In this document: in pieces, positions 1 through 6,191 of the stretch
How the letters are laid out: each line of letters begins with the position of its first letter
Numbering within the stretch: position 1 is the stretch's first letter
Assembly: GCA_021793055.1 (NCBI GenBank)
Contig: JAJYTL010000034.1
Coordinates: 1-16,169 of the forward strand
Length of the DNA: 16,169 bases
Direction: 5' to 3'
Source of the DNA: Pseudomonadota bacterium
GTDB taxonomy: Bacteria > Pseudomonadota > Alphaproteobacteria > Ferrovibrionales > Ferrovibrionaceae
Made by a program: the position numbers and the translations under genes
The notes under the pieces: model-generated
The model's database searches: none
What the model saw: the letters and a program-made list of their open reading frames with translations, nothing else
What the model was told of the DNA's origin: nothing

Positions 1-535
1 CGGCGCGCTTGAGGAACGCGAGAAAATCCTCCCCCACCGCCTCCGCGGCCGCGAGCCGAACCCGCCGTTGGTCCTTTCTGTGGCGATCGAGCGTTTGCGT
101 GATCTTGGCGATGAGGCGGGTGCCGAAGCCCGGCAAATCGTCGAGCTTACCGGCGGCAATCGCCTCGGCAAGCTGCGCCGGACTGTTGATCCCAAGTTCC
201 TCATGCAAACGCTTGACCCGCTTCGGCCCGAGCCCCGGAATGGTGGAAAGCTCCACGAGCGAGGCCGGCAGGCGGTGCTCGACCTCCTCGAGAAGCTCGA
301 AATGCCCGGTGTTGACGATCTTCGATATCTTGCCGGCGAGGTCCTTGCCGATACCGGGCAACTCGGTGAGATCGGCACCTCGCGCCAGCATCCGCGCCAC
401 GTCCTCGCCCAGGTTCTCGATCGTGCGCGCCGCGTTGCGATAGGCGCGCACGCGAAAGGAATTGGCGCCCTCGATCTCGAGCAGCTCGGCGAGGCGATAG
501 AACTCCTCCGCGATCTCGGAATTGTGAATCGTCAT
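1..535 (-). CDS. polX: DNA polymerase X family protein, N-terminal part (partial, runs off left edge)
   Basis: The first 178 residues are visible. Bacterial PolX proteins are usually about 570 residues: a helix-hairpin-helix (HhH) N-terminus, a polymerase-beta-like palm, and a C-terminal PHP exonuclease domain, acting in gap-filling base-excision repair. Three HhH signatures are seen: LPGIG at residues 59-63, IPGLG at 99-103 and LPGFG at 134-138. They follow an N-terminal helical region containing FRVRAYRNAART (residues 27-38), typical of the 8-kDa-like domain. The ATG start at 535 is preceded by a modest purine-rich stretch (GGCAGGG). Palm and PHP domains would lie outside the window, so catalytic residues cannot be checked. 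It is divergent from the small conserved gene at 711. A shorter HhH-only protein cannot be excluded, but the sequence is still open and PolX-like at the edge. Confidence 0.88.
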   Translation of the reverse strand, partial: MTIHNSEIAEEFYRLAELLEIEGANSFRVRAYRNAARTIENLGEDVARMLARGADLTELPGIGKDLAGKISKIVNTGHFELLEEVEHRLPASLVELSTIPGLGPKRVKRLHEELGINSPAQLAEAIAAGKLDDLPGFGTRLIAKITQTLDRHRKDQRRVRLAAAEAVGEDFLAFLKRA

Positions 536-638
536 GCGCCCTGCCCATCGCGAAGCCGCAGCTGGCTTTTCGGCACCTGCCTTGGTAGCGGGCGCGATGC
601 CAGATGCGAAGACTTTGCCTGGGCGGGAAAAAGCGACC

Positions 639-652
639 ATGACTTAGGTCAA
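639..652. promoter_or_regulatory. Candidate FNR/FixK-type binding site
   Basis: The 14-mer reads ATGACTTAGGTCAA on the plus strand and TTGACCTAAGTCAT on the minus strand. It has TGAC/GTCA arms around a 4-bp spacer and resembles the TTGAY-N4-RTCAA box of CRP/FNR-family regulators, with one outer mismatch. It lies about 60 bp upstream of the gene at 711 and about 104 bp upstream of the polX start. No regulator gene is in the window, so the assignment rests on the motif alone. Confidence 0.35.
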
Positions 653-710
653 GAGCCCATCCGATGCGCTAAACTGGATCCCGATTCCCCCGGCGGACGT
701 GACGGCGACA

Positions 711-1247
711 ATGGCAAGGCGCGGGACGAAATCCGAAATCAAGCGGAAGACCGTGGTCGTCCGAGACAAGATGCAGTCGGGCTACAGCTACCGGCTGACC
801 GAACCCATGGGAGAGAACTTCGATTCGGACTTCCGTCCCGACCTGACGCCAAAGGACATGCTCCGTCTCGGCGTCTTCGGCGGCAAGTATATGACCGACG
901 GCAAAAGCGAGTTCCCCGCCGACTGGTTCGCCGCAGCGAAGCTGTCACCGCAGCGCCGCGACCCCCGCCTCAACTACTTCGGCGTCGATGCCAGCCAGCC
1001 GCTCTCGGTATGGCTGAAGAAGGGCTGGATCCACCCCGACGATCCGCGCGGCTGGTTTCAATGGTACTGCCGCTACTATATGGGCCGGCGCATGCCGGAC
1101 GAAGACCGCCGCCAAATCCAGCGCTGGAAGGCAATGCGCCGCCATATCCGGCAAATCGAGAAGAATTGCGAGCCGGGCGATCTCGGCTGCCGTCGGCGCC
1201 AGCGCCAGGTGCTGCTGCACTGGGCCTACGACAGCCGCAAGATATGA
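711..1247 (+). CDS. Conserved protein of unknown function, 178 aa
   Basis: A soluble basic protein without signal peptide or membrane segment. Recognisable blocks are LTPKDMLRLGVFGGKYM (residues 45-61), NYFGVDASQPLSVW (88-101), GWIHPDDPRGWFQWYCRYY (105-123) followed by MGRR, and a C-terminal NCEPGDLGCRRRQRQ (152-166) ending in HWAYDSRKI. From memory, proteins with this same block order (GWFQWYCR, GRR, RQI.RW, QRQ.LL.WAYD.RKI) occur across bacteria and also in fungi and plants, but no function is known to me. Cysteines at 120, 153 and 160 and the many Trp/Tyr residues are the notable candidates for a conserved core. The ATG at 711 was chosen; an in-frame GTG at 699 would add four residues, and neither has a strong ribosome binding site. 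It is convergent with the aldolase gene. Confidence 0.85.
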   Translation: MARRGTKSEIKRKTVVVRDKMQSGYSYRLTEPMGENFDSDFRPDLTPKDMLRLGVFGGKYMTDGKSEFPADWFAAAKLSPQRRDPRLNYFGVDASQPLSVWLKKGWIHPDDPRGWFQWYCRYYMGRRMPDEDRRQIQRWKAMRRHIRQIEKNCEPGDLGCRRRQRQVLLHWAYDSRKI

Positions 1248-1319
1248 TCGCTGCATCGCGTGGCGACCGCACCGGGCCGAATGGGCTCATTTGACCCGGG
1301 GCCGCCCGCCACACAAAGA

Positions 1320-1337
1320 CCGGGCGCCTTGTCCCGG
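1320..1337 (-). terminator. Candidate terminator hairpin after the aldolase gene
   Basis: CCGGG (1320-1324) and CCCGG (1333-1337) pair around an 8-nt loop, 10 bp beyond the aldolase stop. In the minus direction the stem is followed by TCTTTGTGT, a weak U-rich tract. The stem is short, so this is tentative. Apart from it, the 100-bp convergent gap 1248-1347 shows nothing gene-like. Confidence 0.4.
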
Positions 1338-1347
1338 CGAGAATACG

Positions 1348-2211
1348 CTAGCCGCGGCCCGCGAGCTTGAGGCCGGCCTCGAGGTCGGCGTAGCTCCGGA
1401 CCGGTGCCGCCATCAGAAAGCGATAACCTTCCTCGATGATGCGCGCGACGTTGCCGGCATCCACGTGCGGATGGCCGACCGGGACCCGATGCGCCTTGCA
1501 GGTGGCGACGATCTTGGCCATCGCCTCGCGCACGGTCGGATGATCGTATTGCCGCGGCAGGCCGAGTTCCTGGCTGAGATCGCCCTCGCCGATCAGGATG
1601 GCGCCGATCCCCGGCACGTTTTTCAGAATGTCGCCGAGATTGGCGATGCCCTCGGTATCCTCGATCATCAGGATGACGAGAATCTCGCCCTTGGGCGCGA
1701 GCGGCCAGACGTCGGCCTTGGCGTAATATTCCTGCTGCCCGAGGCCCCAATAGCGGAGCGCCCCGGTCGGTCCGTCGCCGCGCACGCCCTGCGGCTCGTA
1801 GAGCGGCGCGCTCTTCAGCCGCGGGTAGCGGCAGGCGGCGACCGCGTTGTAGGCCTGCTCGACGGTGCTGATATGGGGCCAGACGATGCCATAGACGCCG
1901 AGATCCAGCGCCTGCTTGGCGAGCCACTGGCTTTTTTCGCCGCCGTTCGACGGAATCCGCACCATCGGCGTGACCGCCGGCGCGAGCGAACCGGATCGCG
2001 CGATCTGGCTCCGGCTCAGCATGTATTGCAGGCAATCGCGGAGCCGAAGCCCGTCCCAGGGATTGTGCTCCATCTCGAAAACGACGCCGTCGTATTTCGC
2101 GCTCGACAGCACGATCGCCGATTCGATGTCGGCGACGCTAAACGTGGTGAAGGCGTGCTGGCCCTTTTCCAGGGCGCGTATCACGCCGTTGAGACGCAAA
2201 TCCTCGGTCAT
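1348..2211 (-). CDS. HpcH/HpaI aldolase family protein, 287 aa
   Basis: A class II (metal-dependent) pyruvate-type aldolase with a TIM-barrel fold, expected to cleave or form 4-hydroxy-2-oxoacids. Family marks seen: FEMEHNPWD (residues 45-53, with the catalytic-type His49), the substrate-carboxylate arginine in PMVRIP (Arg85), and metal-ligand glutamate and aspartate in IEDTEG (Glu184) and IGEGDLSQELGL (Asp211). VWPHIST (110-116) is also typical. The start at 2211 has AGGAGGGGGG directly upstream; an in-frame ATG at 2226 would consume this ribosome binding site, and longer forms would overlap ligJ. Length fits the family (250-300). It is divergent from the LigJ-type hydratase. I infer it may cleave the 4-carboxy-4-hydroxy-2-oxoadipate made by that enzyme, but related family members act on other 4-hydroxy-2-oxoacids, so the substrate is open. 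Confidence 0.87.
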   Translation of the reverse strand: MTEDLRLNGVIRALEKGQHAFTTFSVADIESAIVLSSAKYDGVVFEMEHNPWDGLRLRDCLQYMLSRSQIARSGSLAPAVTPMVRIPSNGGEKSQWLAKQALDLGVYGIVWPHISTVEQAYNAVAACRYPRLKSAPLYEPQGVRGDGPTGALRYWGLGQQEYYAKADVWPLAPKGEILVILMIEDTEGIANLGDILKNVPGIGAILIGEGDLSQELGLPRQYDHPTVREAMAKIVATCKAHRVPVGHPHVDAGNVARIIEEGYRFLMAAPVRSYADLEAGLKLAGRG

Positions 2212-2223
2212 CCCCCCTCCTGA

Positions 2224-2263
2224 CATGGCGCGCCCACAGCGGGCGGCGAAAGGCCGCGCCATG
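2224..2263. repeat. 9-bp inverted repeat in the aldolase leader
   Basis: CATGGCGCG (2224-2232) and CGCGCCATG (2255-2263) are perfect inverted copies separated by 22 bp, about three helical turns centre to centre (31 bp). The distal arm overlaps the predicted -10 of the aldolase promoter and the proximal arm ends just before its ribosome binding site. It could be a two-site operator or a leader stem-loop. Confidence 0.5.
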
Positions 2264-2269
2264 ATAGCA
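2261..2269 (-). promoter_or_regulatory. Predicted promoter -10 (extended) for the aldolase gene
   Basis: On the minus strand TGC-TATCAT is an extended -10 with five of six matches to TATAAT. The -35 region is weak (TTACCG with an 18-bp spacer). It implies a leader of roughly 40-45 nt before the ATG at 2211. Confidence 0.5.
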
Positions 2270-2293
2270 AAGACGCGCCGCCGACGGTAAGGT

Positions 2294-2322
2294 TTGACAG
2301 TGGAATTTCCGCTTTCTAGCAT
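2294..2322 (+). promoter_or_regulatory. Predicted sigma-70 promoter for the ligJ-like gene
   Basis: TTGACA (2294-2299), a 17-bp spacer, then TAGCAT (2317-2322). The -35 is consensus and the -10 matches four of six positions. The implied start near 2329 gives a leader of about 45 nt before the ATG at 2374. Confidence 0.6.
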
Positions 2323-2373
2323 CGCCCACCGGCCGGCGATCGGGCGGGCAAAAAAGTCCTTGGGGAGGATTTC

Positions 2374-3393
2374 ATGATCATCGACTGCCACGGCCATTAC
2401 ACCACCGCGCCCAAGGCGCTGGACATCTTCCGCGAGGCTCAGATCGCCGCCCTGCAAGGCGGGCCGGGCCCGAGCGGGCGGCCCGACATCAGCGACGATC
2501 AGATCCGCGAAAGCCTGGAAGGCGCGCAACTCAAGCTGCAGCGCGAGCGCGGCACCGACCTCACCATCTTCTCGCCGAAGGCCGCCGGCATGGCGCACCA
2601 TATCGGCGACGCCAAGACCAGCCTCGCCTGGTCCCGCGTATGCAACGACCTAATCCACCGCGCGGTGACGCTGTATCCGAAGAATTTCGTCGGCGTCTGC
2701 CAACTGCCGCAATCGCCGGGCGTTCCGCCGGCGAACTCGGTCGAGGAGCTCGATCGCTGCGTCCGCGAGCTCGGTTTCATCGGCTGCAACCTGAACCCCG
2801 ATCCATCCGGCGGCTATTGGACCGATCCCCCCTTGAGCGACCGCTGGTGGTATCCGCTTTACGAGAAGATGGTGGAACTCGACGTTCCGGCGATGATCCA
2901 CGTCAGCGCCTCGTGCAATCCGAACTTCCACTTCACCGGCGCCCATTACCTGAACGGCGATACCACCGCCTTCATGCAGTTCCTGACCTCGGACCTGTTC
3001 AAGGACTTCCCGACCCTGAAATTCATCATCCCGCATGGCGGCGGCGCGGTGCCCTATCACTGGGGCCGCTACCGCGGCCTCGCCCAGGACATGAAGCGGC
3101 CGCCGCTCGGCGAGTTGCTGCTCAACAACGTCTATTTCGACACCTGCGTCTACCACCAGCCGGGCATCGACCTTCTGACCAAGGTCATCCCGGTCGCGAA
3201 CATCCTCTTCGCCTCGGAGATGGTCGGCGCGGTGCGCGGCATCGACCCCGAGACGGGACAGTATTTCGACGACACCAAGCGCTATGTCGAGGCCTCGCCC
3301 TGGCTCGACGCGGCGGCGCGGTCGGAGATTTTCGCTGGCAACGCGCGTCGCGTCTTCTCGCGCCTCGACCAGCGGCTCCGCAGGGCCGAATAA
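2374..3393 (+). CDS. ligJ: 4-oxalomesaconate hydratase (LigJ type), amidohydrolase-2 family, 339 aa
   Basis: A cytoplasmic metal-dependent enzyme of the amidohydrolase-2 family. LigJ hydrates 4-oxalomesaconate to 4-carboxy-4-hydroxy-2-oxoadipate in the protocatechuate/gallate 4,5-cleavage pathway. Seen: DCHGH at residues 4-8 (metal ligands His6 and His8), His176 in MIHVSAS, IPHGGGAVPYHWGR around 220-235, and Glu282 in ASEMVGAVRGID. These correspond, with a two-residue offset, to the zinc ligands I recall for LigJ (His6, His8, His178, Glu284). The stretch GIDPETGQYFDDTKRY is characteristic of this subfamily rather than of the decarboxylases in the same superfamily, and 339 residues matches LigJ (about 340). 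GGGGAGG sits 6 bp before the ATG. It is divergent from the aldolase; ring-cleavage dioxygenase, dehydrogenase and lactonase genes are absent from the window. Confidence 0.85.
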   Translation: MIIDCHGHYTTAPKALDIFREAQIAALQGGPGPSGRPDISDDQIRESLEGAQLKLQRERGTDLTIFSPKAAGMAHHIGDAKTSLAWSRVCNDLIHRAVTLYPKNFVGVCQLPQSPGVPPANSVEELDRCVRELGFIGCNLNPDPSGGYWTDPPLSDRWWYPLYEKMVELDVPAMIHVSASCNPNFHFTGAHYLNGDTTAFMQFLTSDLFKDFPTLKFIIPHGGGAVPYHWGRYRGLAQDMKRPPLGELLLNNVYFDTCVYHQPGIDLLTKVIPVANILFASEMVGAVRGIDPETGQYFDDTKRYVEASPWLDAAARSEIFAGNARRVFSRLDQRLRRAE

Positions 3394-3406
3394 AAACCTA
3401 GAGCCG
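3373..3406. repeat. Inverted repeat enclosing two convergent stop codons
   Basis: CGGCTC (3373-3378) and GAGCCG (3401-3406) pair perfectly. The 22-nt loop holds the ligJ TAA (3391-3393) and the TAG of the antiporter gene (3398-3400). The genes end only 4 bp apart. The stem is weak for a terminator, but this is the only inverted repeat I find at the junction. Confidence 0.3.
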
Positions 3407-4744
3407 AAAGAAGACGAAGGAACCGGCAAGGAACAGCGGCAAGAGAAACACCGCCGGCCAGAGCATATAGCCGAAGAAGCTCGGCATCTTGACGCCGCGG
3501 TGCTCGCAGATCGACTTGACGATGAAGTTCGGCGCGTTGCCGAGATAGGTGTTGGCGCCCATGAAGACCGCGCCGGCCGAGATCGCGACCAGCGTGCCGG
3601 CCAGGGGGCCCATGAGGTGGCCCGCATCGCCGCCCGCCATGTTGAAGAAGATGAGATAAGTCGGCGCGTTGTCGAGAATGCTCGAAAGACCGCCGGTGAG
3701 CCAGAAATAGGCGCTTTCGATCGGCTGGCCCTGGGCGTCCGATGTCAGATGGATCAGTGCGCCGAGCGCGCCGTGGCTGCCGGCCTTGAGAATCGCGATT
3801 GCCGGAATAATGGTGACGAAGAGCCCGGCGAAGAGCTTCGCCACCTCGAGAATCGGGAACCAGGCGAATTCATTCGCCTTATGCACCGCCTTCGGCGTCA
3901 CGACGAAGGAGACGATGGCGACGAGGACGAGGATGCCGTCCCGCGCCAGGCTTTGCAGCGGCACCTTGGCCCCGGCCACGGGCACCTCGATTCCCGGCTG
4001 CCAGACGCCGCTCACGAGCACGGCGCCGACGATCACGGCCAGAAGCAAGAAATTCCACGCCCCCGCGATATGCCAGCGCGGCCGCCGCCGGCTTGGGTGA
4101 TCCTTGTCCTCGCTTCGCGCGTGATAGCTGTCGATGAGGAAGAAGGCGAAGAGCAGAATTCCCGAAAGTGCCGCCGTCGGGAGCAGAAGATTCCGGATCG
4201 GCCAGAAGAAGTGGACGCCGAGAAGAAAGCCAAGGAAAAGCGGCGGATCGCCGAGCGGCGTCAGCGCGCCGCCGATATTGCCGACCAGAAGGATGAAAAA
4301 GACGAAAACATGGACGTTGTGACTGCGCTCGCGATTGGTCTCGATCAGGGGCCGGATCAGCAGCACCGAGGCGCCGGTGGTTCCGGCGAAGCTCGCGAGA
4401 ACCATGCCCGCCGCCAAGGTCGCGGTGTTGCGAAGCGGCGTGCCGCCAAACGGGCCCGAAAGCCAGATGCCGCCCGAGACCGTGTAAAGCGCGAGCAAGA
4501 GCAGAATGAAGGGCACGTATTCGTCGGCGGCGACATGAATGAGTTCGCCCCAGGCCGGCGCGATGCCCTGAAGGGCGGCGAAGGGAATCAGGAACGCGAG
4601 CGCCCAGAACGCCGCAACCTTGCCGTGATGGCGATGCCAAAAGGCGCCGCGAAGGACGGGAAACAGCGCGATCGAGAGCAGCAGCCCGGCGAAGGGCAAA
4701 ACCCAGATCAGGCTCAGTTGGGCGCCCAACATGTCGCGACTCAT
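3398..4744 (-). CDS. Na+/H+ antiporter, NhaD/UIT-like (ion transporter superfamily), 448 aa
   Basis: A polytopic inner-membrane protein with roughly 11-13 hydrophobic segments over its whole length and no soluble domain. Conserved signatures include GNIGGALTPLGDPPLFLGF in the first half and SSILDNAPTYLIFFN in the second; these Gly/Pro/Asp and Asp-Asn-Pro re-entrant motifs are typical of NhaD, ArsB and citrate-type ion transporters. I therefore expect sodium/proton exchange, though an organic-anion carrier is possible. The ATG at 4744 abuts an AAGGGAG ribosome binding site, so the next ATG at 4732 (12 nt further) is an equally fair start. The in-frame open region extends to 4849 but that extension is Arg/Ser/Pro-rich and unlike a coding N-terminus. 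Its 3' end is 4 bp from ligJ, in convergent orientation. Confidence 0.82.
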   Translation of the reverse strand: MSRDMLGAQLSLIWVLPFAGLLLSIALFPVLRGAFWHRHHGKVAAFWALAFLIPFAALQGIAPAWGELIHVAADEYVPFILLLLALYTVSGGIWLSGPFGGTPLRNTATLAAGMVLASFAGTTGASVLLIRPLIETNRERSHNVHVFVFFILLVGNIGGALTPLGDPPLFLGFLLGVHFFWPIRNLLLPTAALSGILLFAFFLIDSYHARSEDKDHPSRRRPRWHIAGAWNFLLLAVIVGAVLVSGVWQPGIEVPVAGAKVPLQSLARDGILVLVAIVSFVVTPKAVHKANEFAWFPILEVAKLFAGLFVTIIPAIAILKAGSHGALGALIHLTSDAQGQPIESAYFWLTGGLSSILDNAPTYLIFFNMAGGDAGHLMGPLAGTLVAISAGAVFMGANTYLGNAPNFIVKSICEHRGVKMPSFFGYMLWPAVFLLPLFLAGSFVFFRL

Positions 4745-4813
4745 CTCCCTTAGCGCTCTCCGGGGCGATGCCGGCCGCGCCGACCCGGATTTCCGGCGGC
4801 GAGGTCTCGATGG

Positions 4814-4840
4814 GGTATAGCAACTATCGCCCGAGGGCAA
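4814..4840 (-). promoter_or_regulatory. Possible promoter for the antiporter gene
   Basis: On the minus strand TTGCCC (4835-4840) and TATACC (4814-4819) are 15 bp apart; shifting the -35 by one base (TTTGCC) gives 16 bp. Spacing is short and both hexamers are imperfect, so this is a weak call. It would leave a leader of about 60 nt. Confidence 0.3.
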
Positions 4841-4903
4841 AAGCCGCATGCGCCGGCCATGCCGAGATAGATACGACCGCCGGCGGATGTCATAGTTGCG
4901 GTT

Positions 4904-4917
4904 CGGTATTTATACCG
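4904..4917. promoter_or_regulatory. A/T-centred palindrome upstream of the MFS gene
   Basis: CGGTAT-TT-ATACCG is a 14-bp palindrome with perfect 6-bp arms, 23 bp before the ATG at 4941. It is the most A+T-rich spot in the 196-bp divergent region and overlaps the likely -10 area, which fits an operator. The binding protein is unknown. Confidence 0.35.
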
Positions 4918-4940
4918 CCGCGCGTGAAGAAGGGATCGAC

Positions 4941-6167
4941 ATGGTCGAACGACGGCGCGCCAAGGGGCGCTTTCGCAAGGATCTCGCCGAAATTCCGCAC
5001 GGCGTCTGGGCCTTGGGCTTCGTCAGCATGTTCATGGATGTCTCGTCCGAGATGATCCATAGCCTGTTGCCGCTGTTCCTGGTTTCGGTGCTAGGCGTCG
5101 ACGTGGTGGCGCTCGGCGTTCTCGAAGGCGTCTCCGAGGCGGCAGTCCTGGTGACCAAGATGGCCTCGGGCGCGCTCAGCGATTGGCTCGGCAAGCGCAA
5201 GATCGTCGCCGTCGCCGGCTACGGTCTTGCCGCCGTCACCAAGCCGGCCTTTCCGCTGGCGCAATCCTTCGGCGTGGTCTTTGCCGCGCGCCTTCTCGAT
5301 CGCATCGGCAAGGGCGTGCGCGGCGCACCGCGCGATGCGCTGGTCGCCGATCTGGTGCCGGAACACGTTCGCGGCGCGAGCTATGGTCTCCGGCAAAGTC
5401 TCGATACCGTCGGCGCCATCGCCGGCCCCTTGGCCGCCGTGGCGCTGATGCTGCTCTCCGGCGGCGCTTTCCGGCTCGTGTTCTGGATCGCCGTGCTGCC
5501 GGCCTTCGTCTCGGTCGCGGTGCTGGTGATCTTCGTGCGCGAACCTCGCCGGGCGGAACTGCCCAAGATGCGCCAGACCAGCCTCCGTTGGCGCGATCTC
5601 GGCGGTTTTCCGGCGACCTTCTGGGGCGTCGTCGCGGTCGGCGCGCTTTTGACGATGGCCCGCTTCAGCGAGGCCTTTCTTATCCTTCGCGCCAACAACG
5701 TCGGGCTCGCGATCGATTACGTGCCATTGATCATGGTGGTGATGAACCTCGCCTATACCGCGTCCGCCTATCCGGCGGGCCAGCTCTCCGATCGCATCGA
5801 CCGCCGCCGCGTGCTCGCCGCCGGGGCCTTTTTGCTGATTCTTTCCGATCTCGTGCTCGCCCGCTGGGCCGATCTTGACGGCCTTCTTTTCGGCGTCGCG
5901 CTGTGGGGCCTGCACATGGGCCTAAGCCAGGGGCTGCTTGCGGCGCTGGTCGCGGACGCGGCACCCGAGCGCCGACGCGGCACCGCTTTCGGCCTGTTCA
6001 ATCTGGTGAGCGGCGGCGTGCTCCTCGCGGCGAGCGTCTTGGCCGGCGGGCTGTGGCAGGTGGTCGGACCGGCCGCAACCTTCTATGGCGGTGCCGGCTT
6101 TGCCGCCCTCGCCTTCGCCGGGCTCATCTGGCAGATCCGCAAATCCGAGACCGCCGGCACGGGCTAA
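4941..6167 (+). CDS. MFS transporter, 12 TM, 408 aa
   Basis: A major facilitator superfamily inner-membrane carrier with two six-helix halves. The MFS motif-A loop is seen twice: GALSDWLGKRK between helices 2 and 3 and GQLSDRIDRRR in the second half. LLDRIGKGVRGAPRDALVAD, followed by the RGASYGLRQSLDTVGAIAG block, marks a common proteobacterial subfamily of unassigned substrate; the C-half copy RRGTAFGLFNLVSGG mirrors it. GAAGGGATCGAC precedes the ATG at 4941, giving a good ribosome binding site; an upstream TTG at 4896 in the same frame lacks one and would overlap the palindrome. It could be a drug or metabolite exporter; nothing in the neighbourhood identifies the cargo. It is divergent from the antiporter and convergent with chrA. 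Confidence 0.85.
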   Translation: MVERRRAKGRFRKDLAEIPHGVWALGFVSMFMDVSSEMIHSLLPLFLVSVLGVDVVALGVLEGVSEAAVLVTKMASGALSDWLGKRKIVAVAGYGLAAVTKPAFPLAQSFGVVFAARLLDRIGKGVRGAPRDALVADLVPEHVRGASYGLRQSLDTVGAIAGPLAAVALMLLSGGAFRLVFWIAVLPAFVSVAVLVIFVREPRRAELPKMRQTSLRWRDLGGFPATFWGVVAVGALLTMARFSEAFLILRANNVGLAIDYVPLIMVVMNLAYTASAYPAGQLSDRIDRRRVLAAGAFLLILSDLVLARWADLDGLLFGVALWGLHMGLSQGLLAALVADAAPERRRGTAFGLFNLVSGGVLLAASVLAGGLWQVVGPAATFYGGAGFAALAFAGLIWQIRKSETAGTG

Positions 6168-6181
6168 GACGGCCCGCCGGC
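6153..6181. terminator. Hairpin at the MFS/chrA convergent junction
   Basis: GCCGGC (6153-6158) pairs with GCCGGC (6176-6181), and GGGC (6161-6164) with GCCC (6172-6175), leaving a 2-nt bulge and a 7-nt loop. The MFS stop TAA (6165-6167) lies in the loop and chrA ends 11 bp further on. There is no U-tract, so it may act as a Rho-assisted or bidirectional stop. Confidence 0.4.
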
Positions 6182-6191
6182 GCGATTACGA

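Noticed and set aside
2212..2601. Long N-terminal extension of the aldolase
   Set aside because: It would read through the divergent promoter region and into ligJ, and a strong ribosome binding site sits right before the ATG at 2211.
3284..4753. Plus-strand 489-codon open frame antisense to the antiporter
   Set aside because: Its translation is an unbroken run of charged residues (Glu, Arg, Asp, Gln, His) with no domain; it mirrors the hydrophobic codons of a membrane protein in GC-rich DNA. The minus-strand product has clear transporter motifs.
4768..5055. 95-codon plus-strand ORF overlapping the MFS start
   Set aside because: Overlaps the MFS gene in another frame, has no domain and includes a Ser/Pro/Arg-rich shadow translation.
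5091..5915. Minus-strand 274-codon frame antisense to the MFS gene
   Set aside because: Same artefact: low-complexity charged sequence opposite a 12-helix transporter with recognised motifs.
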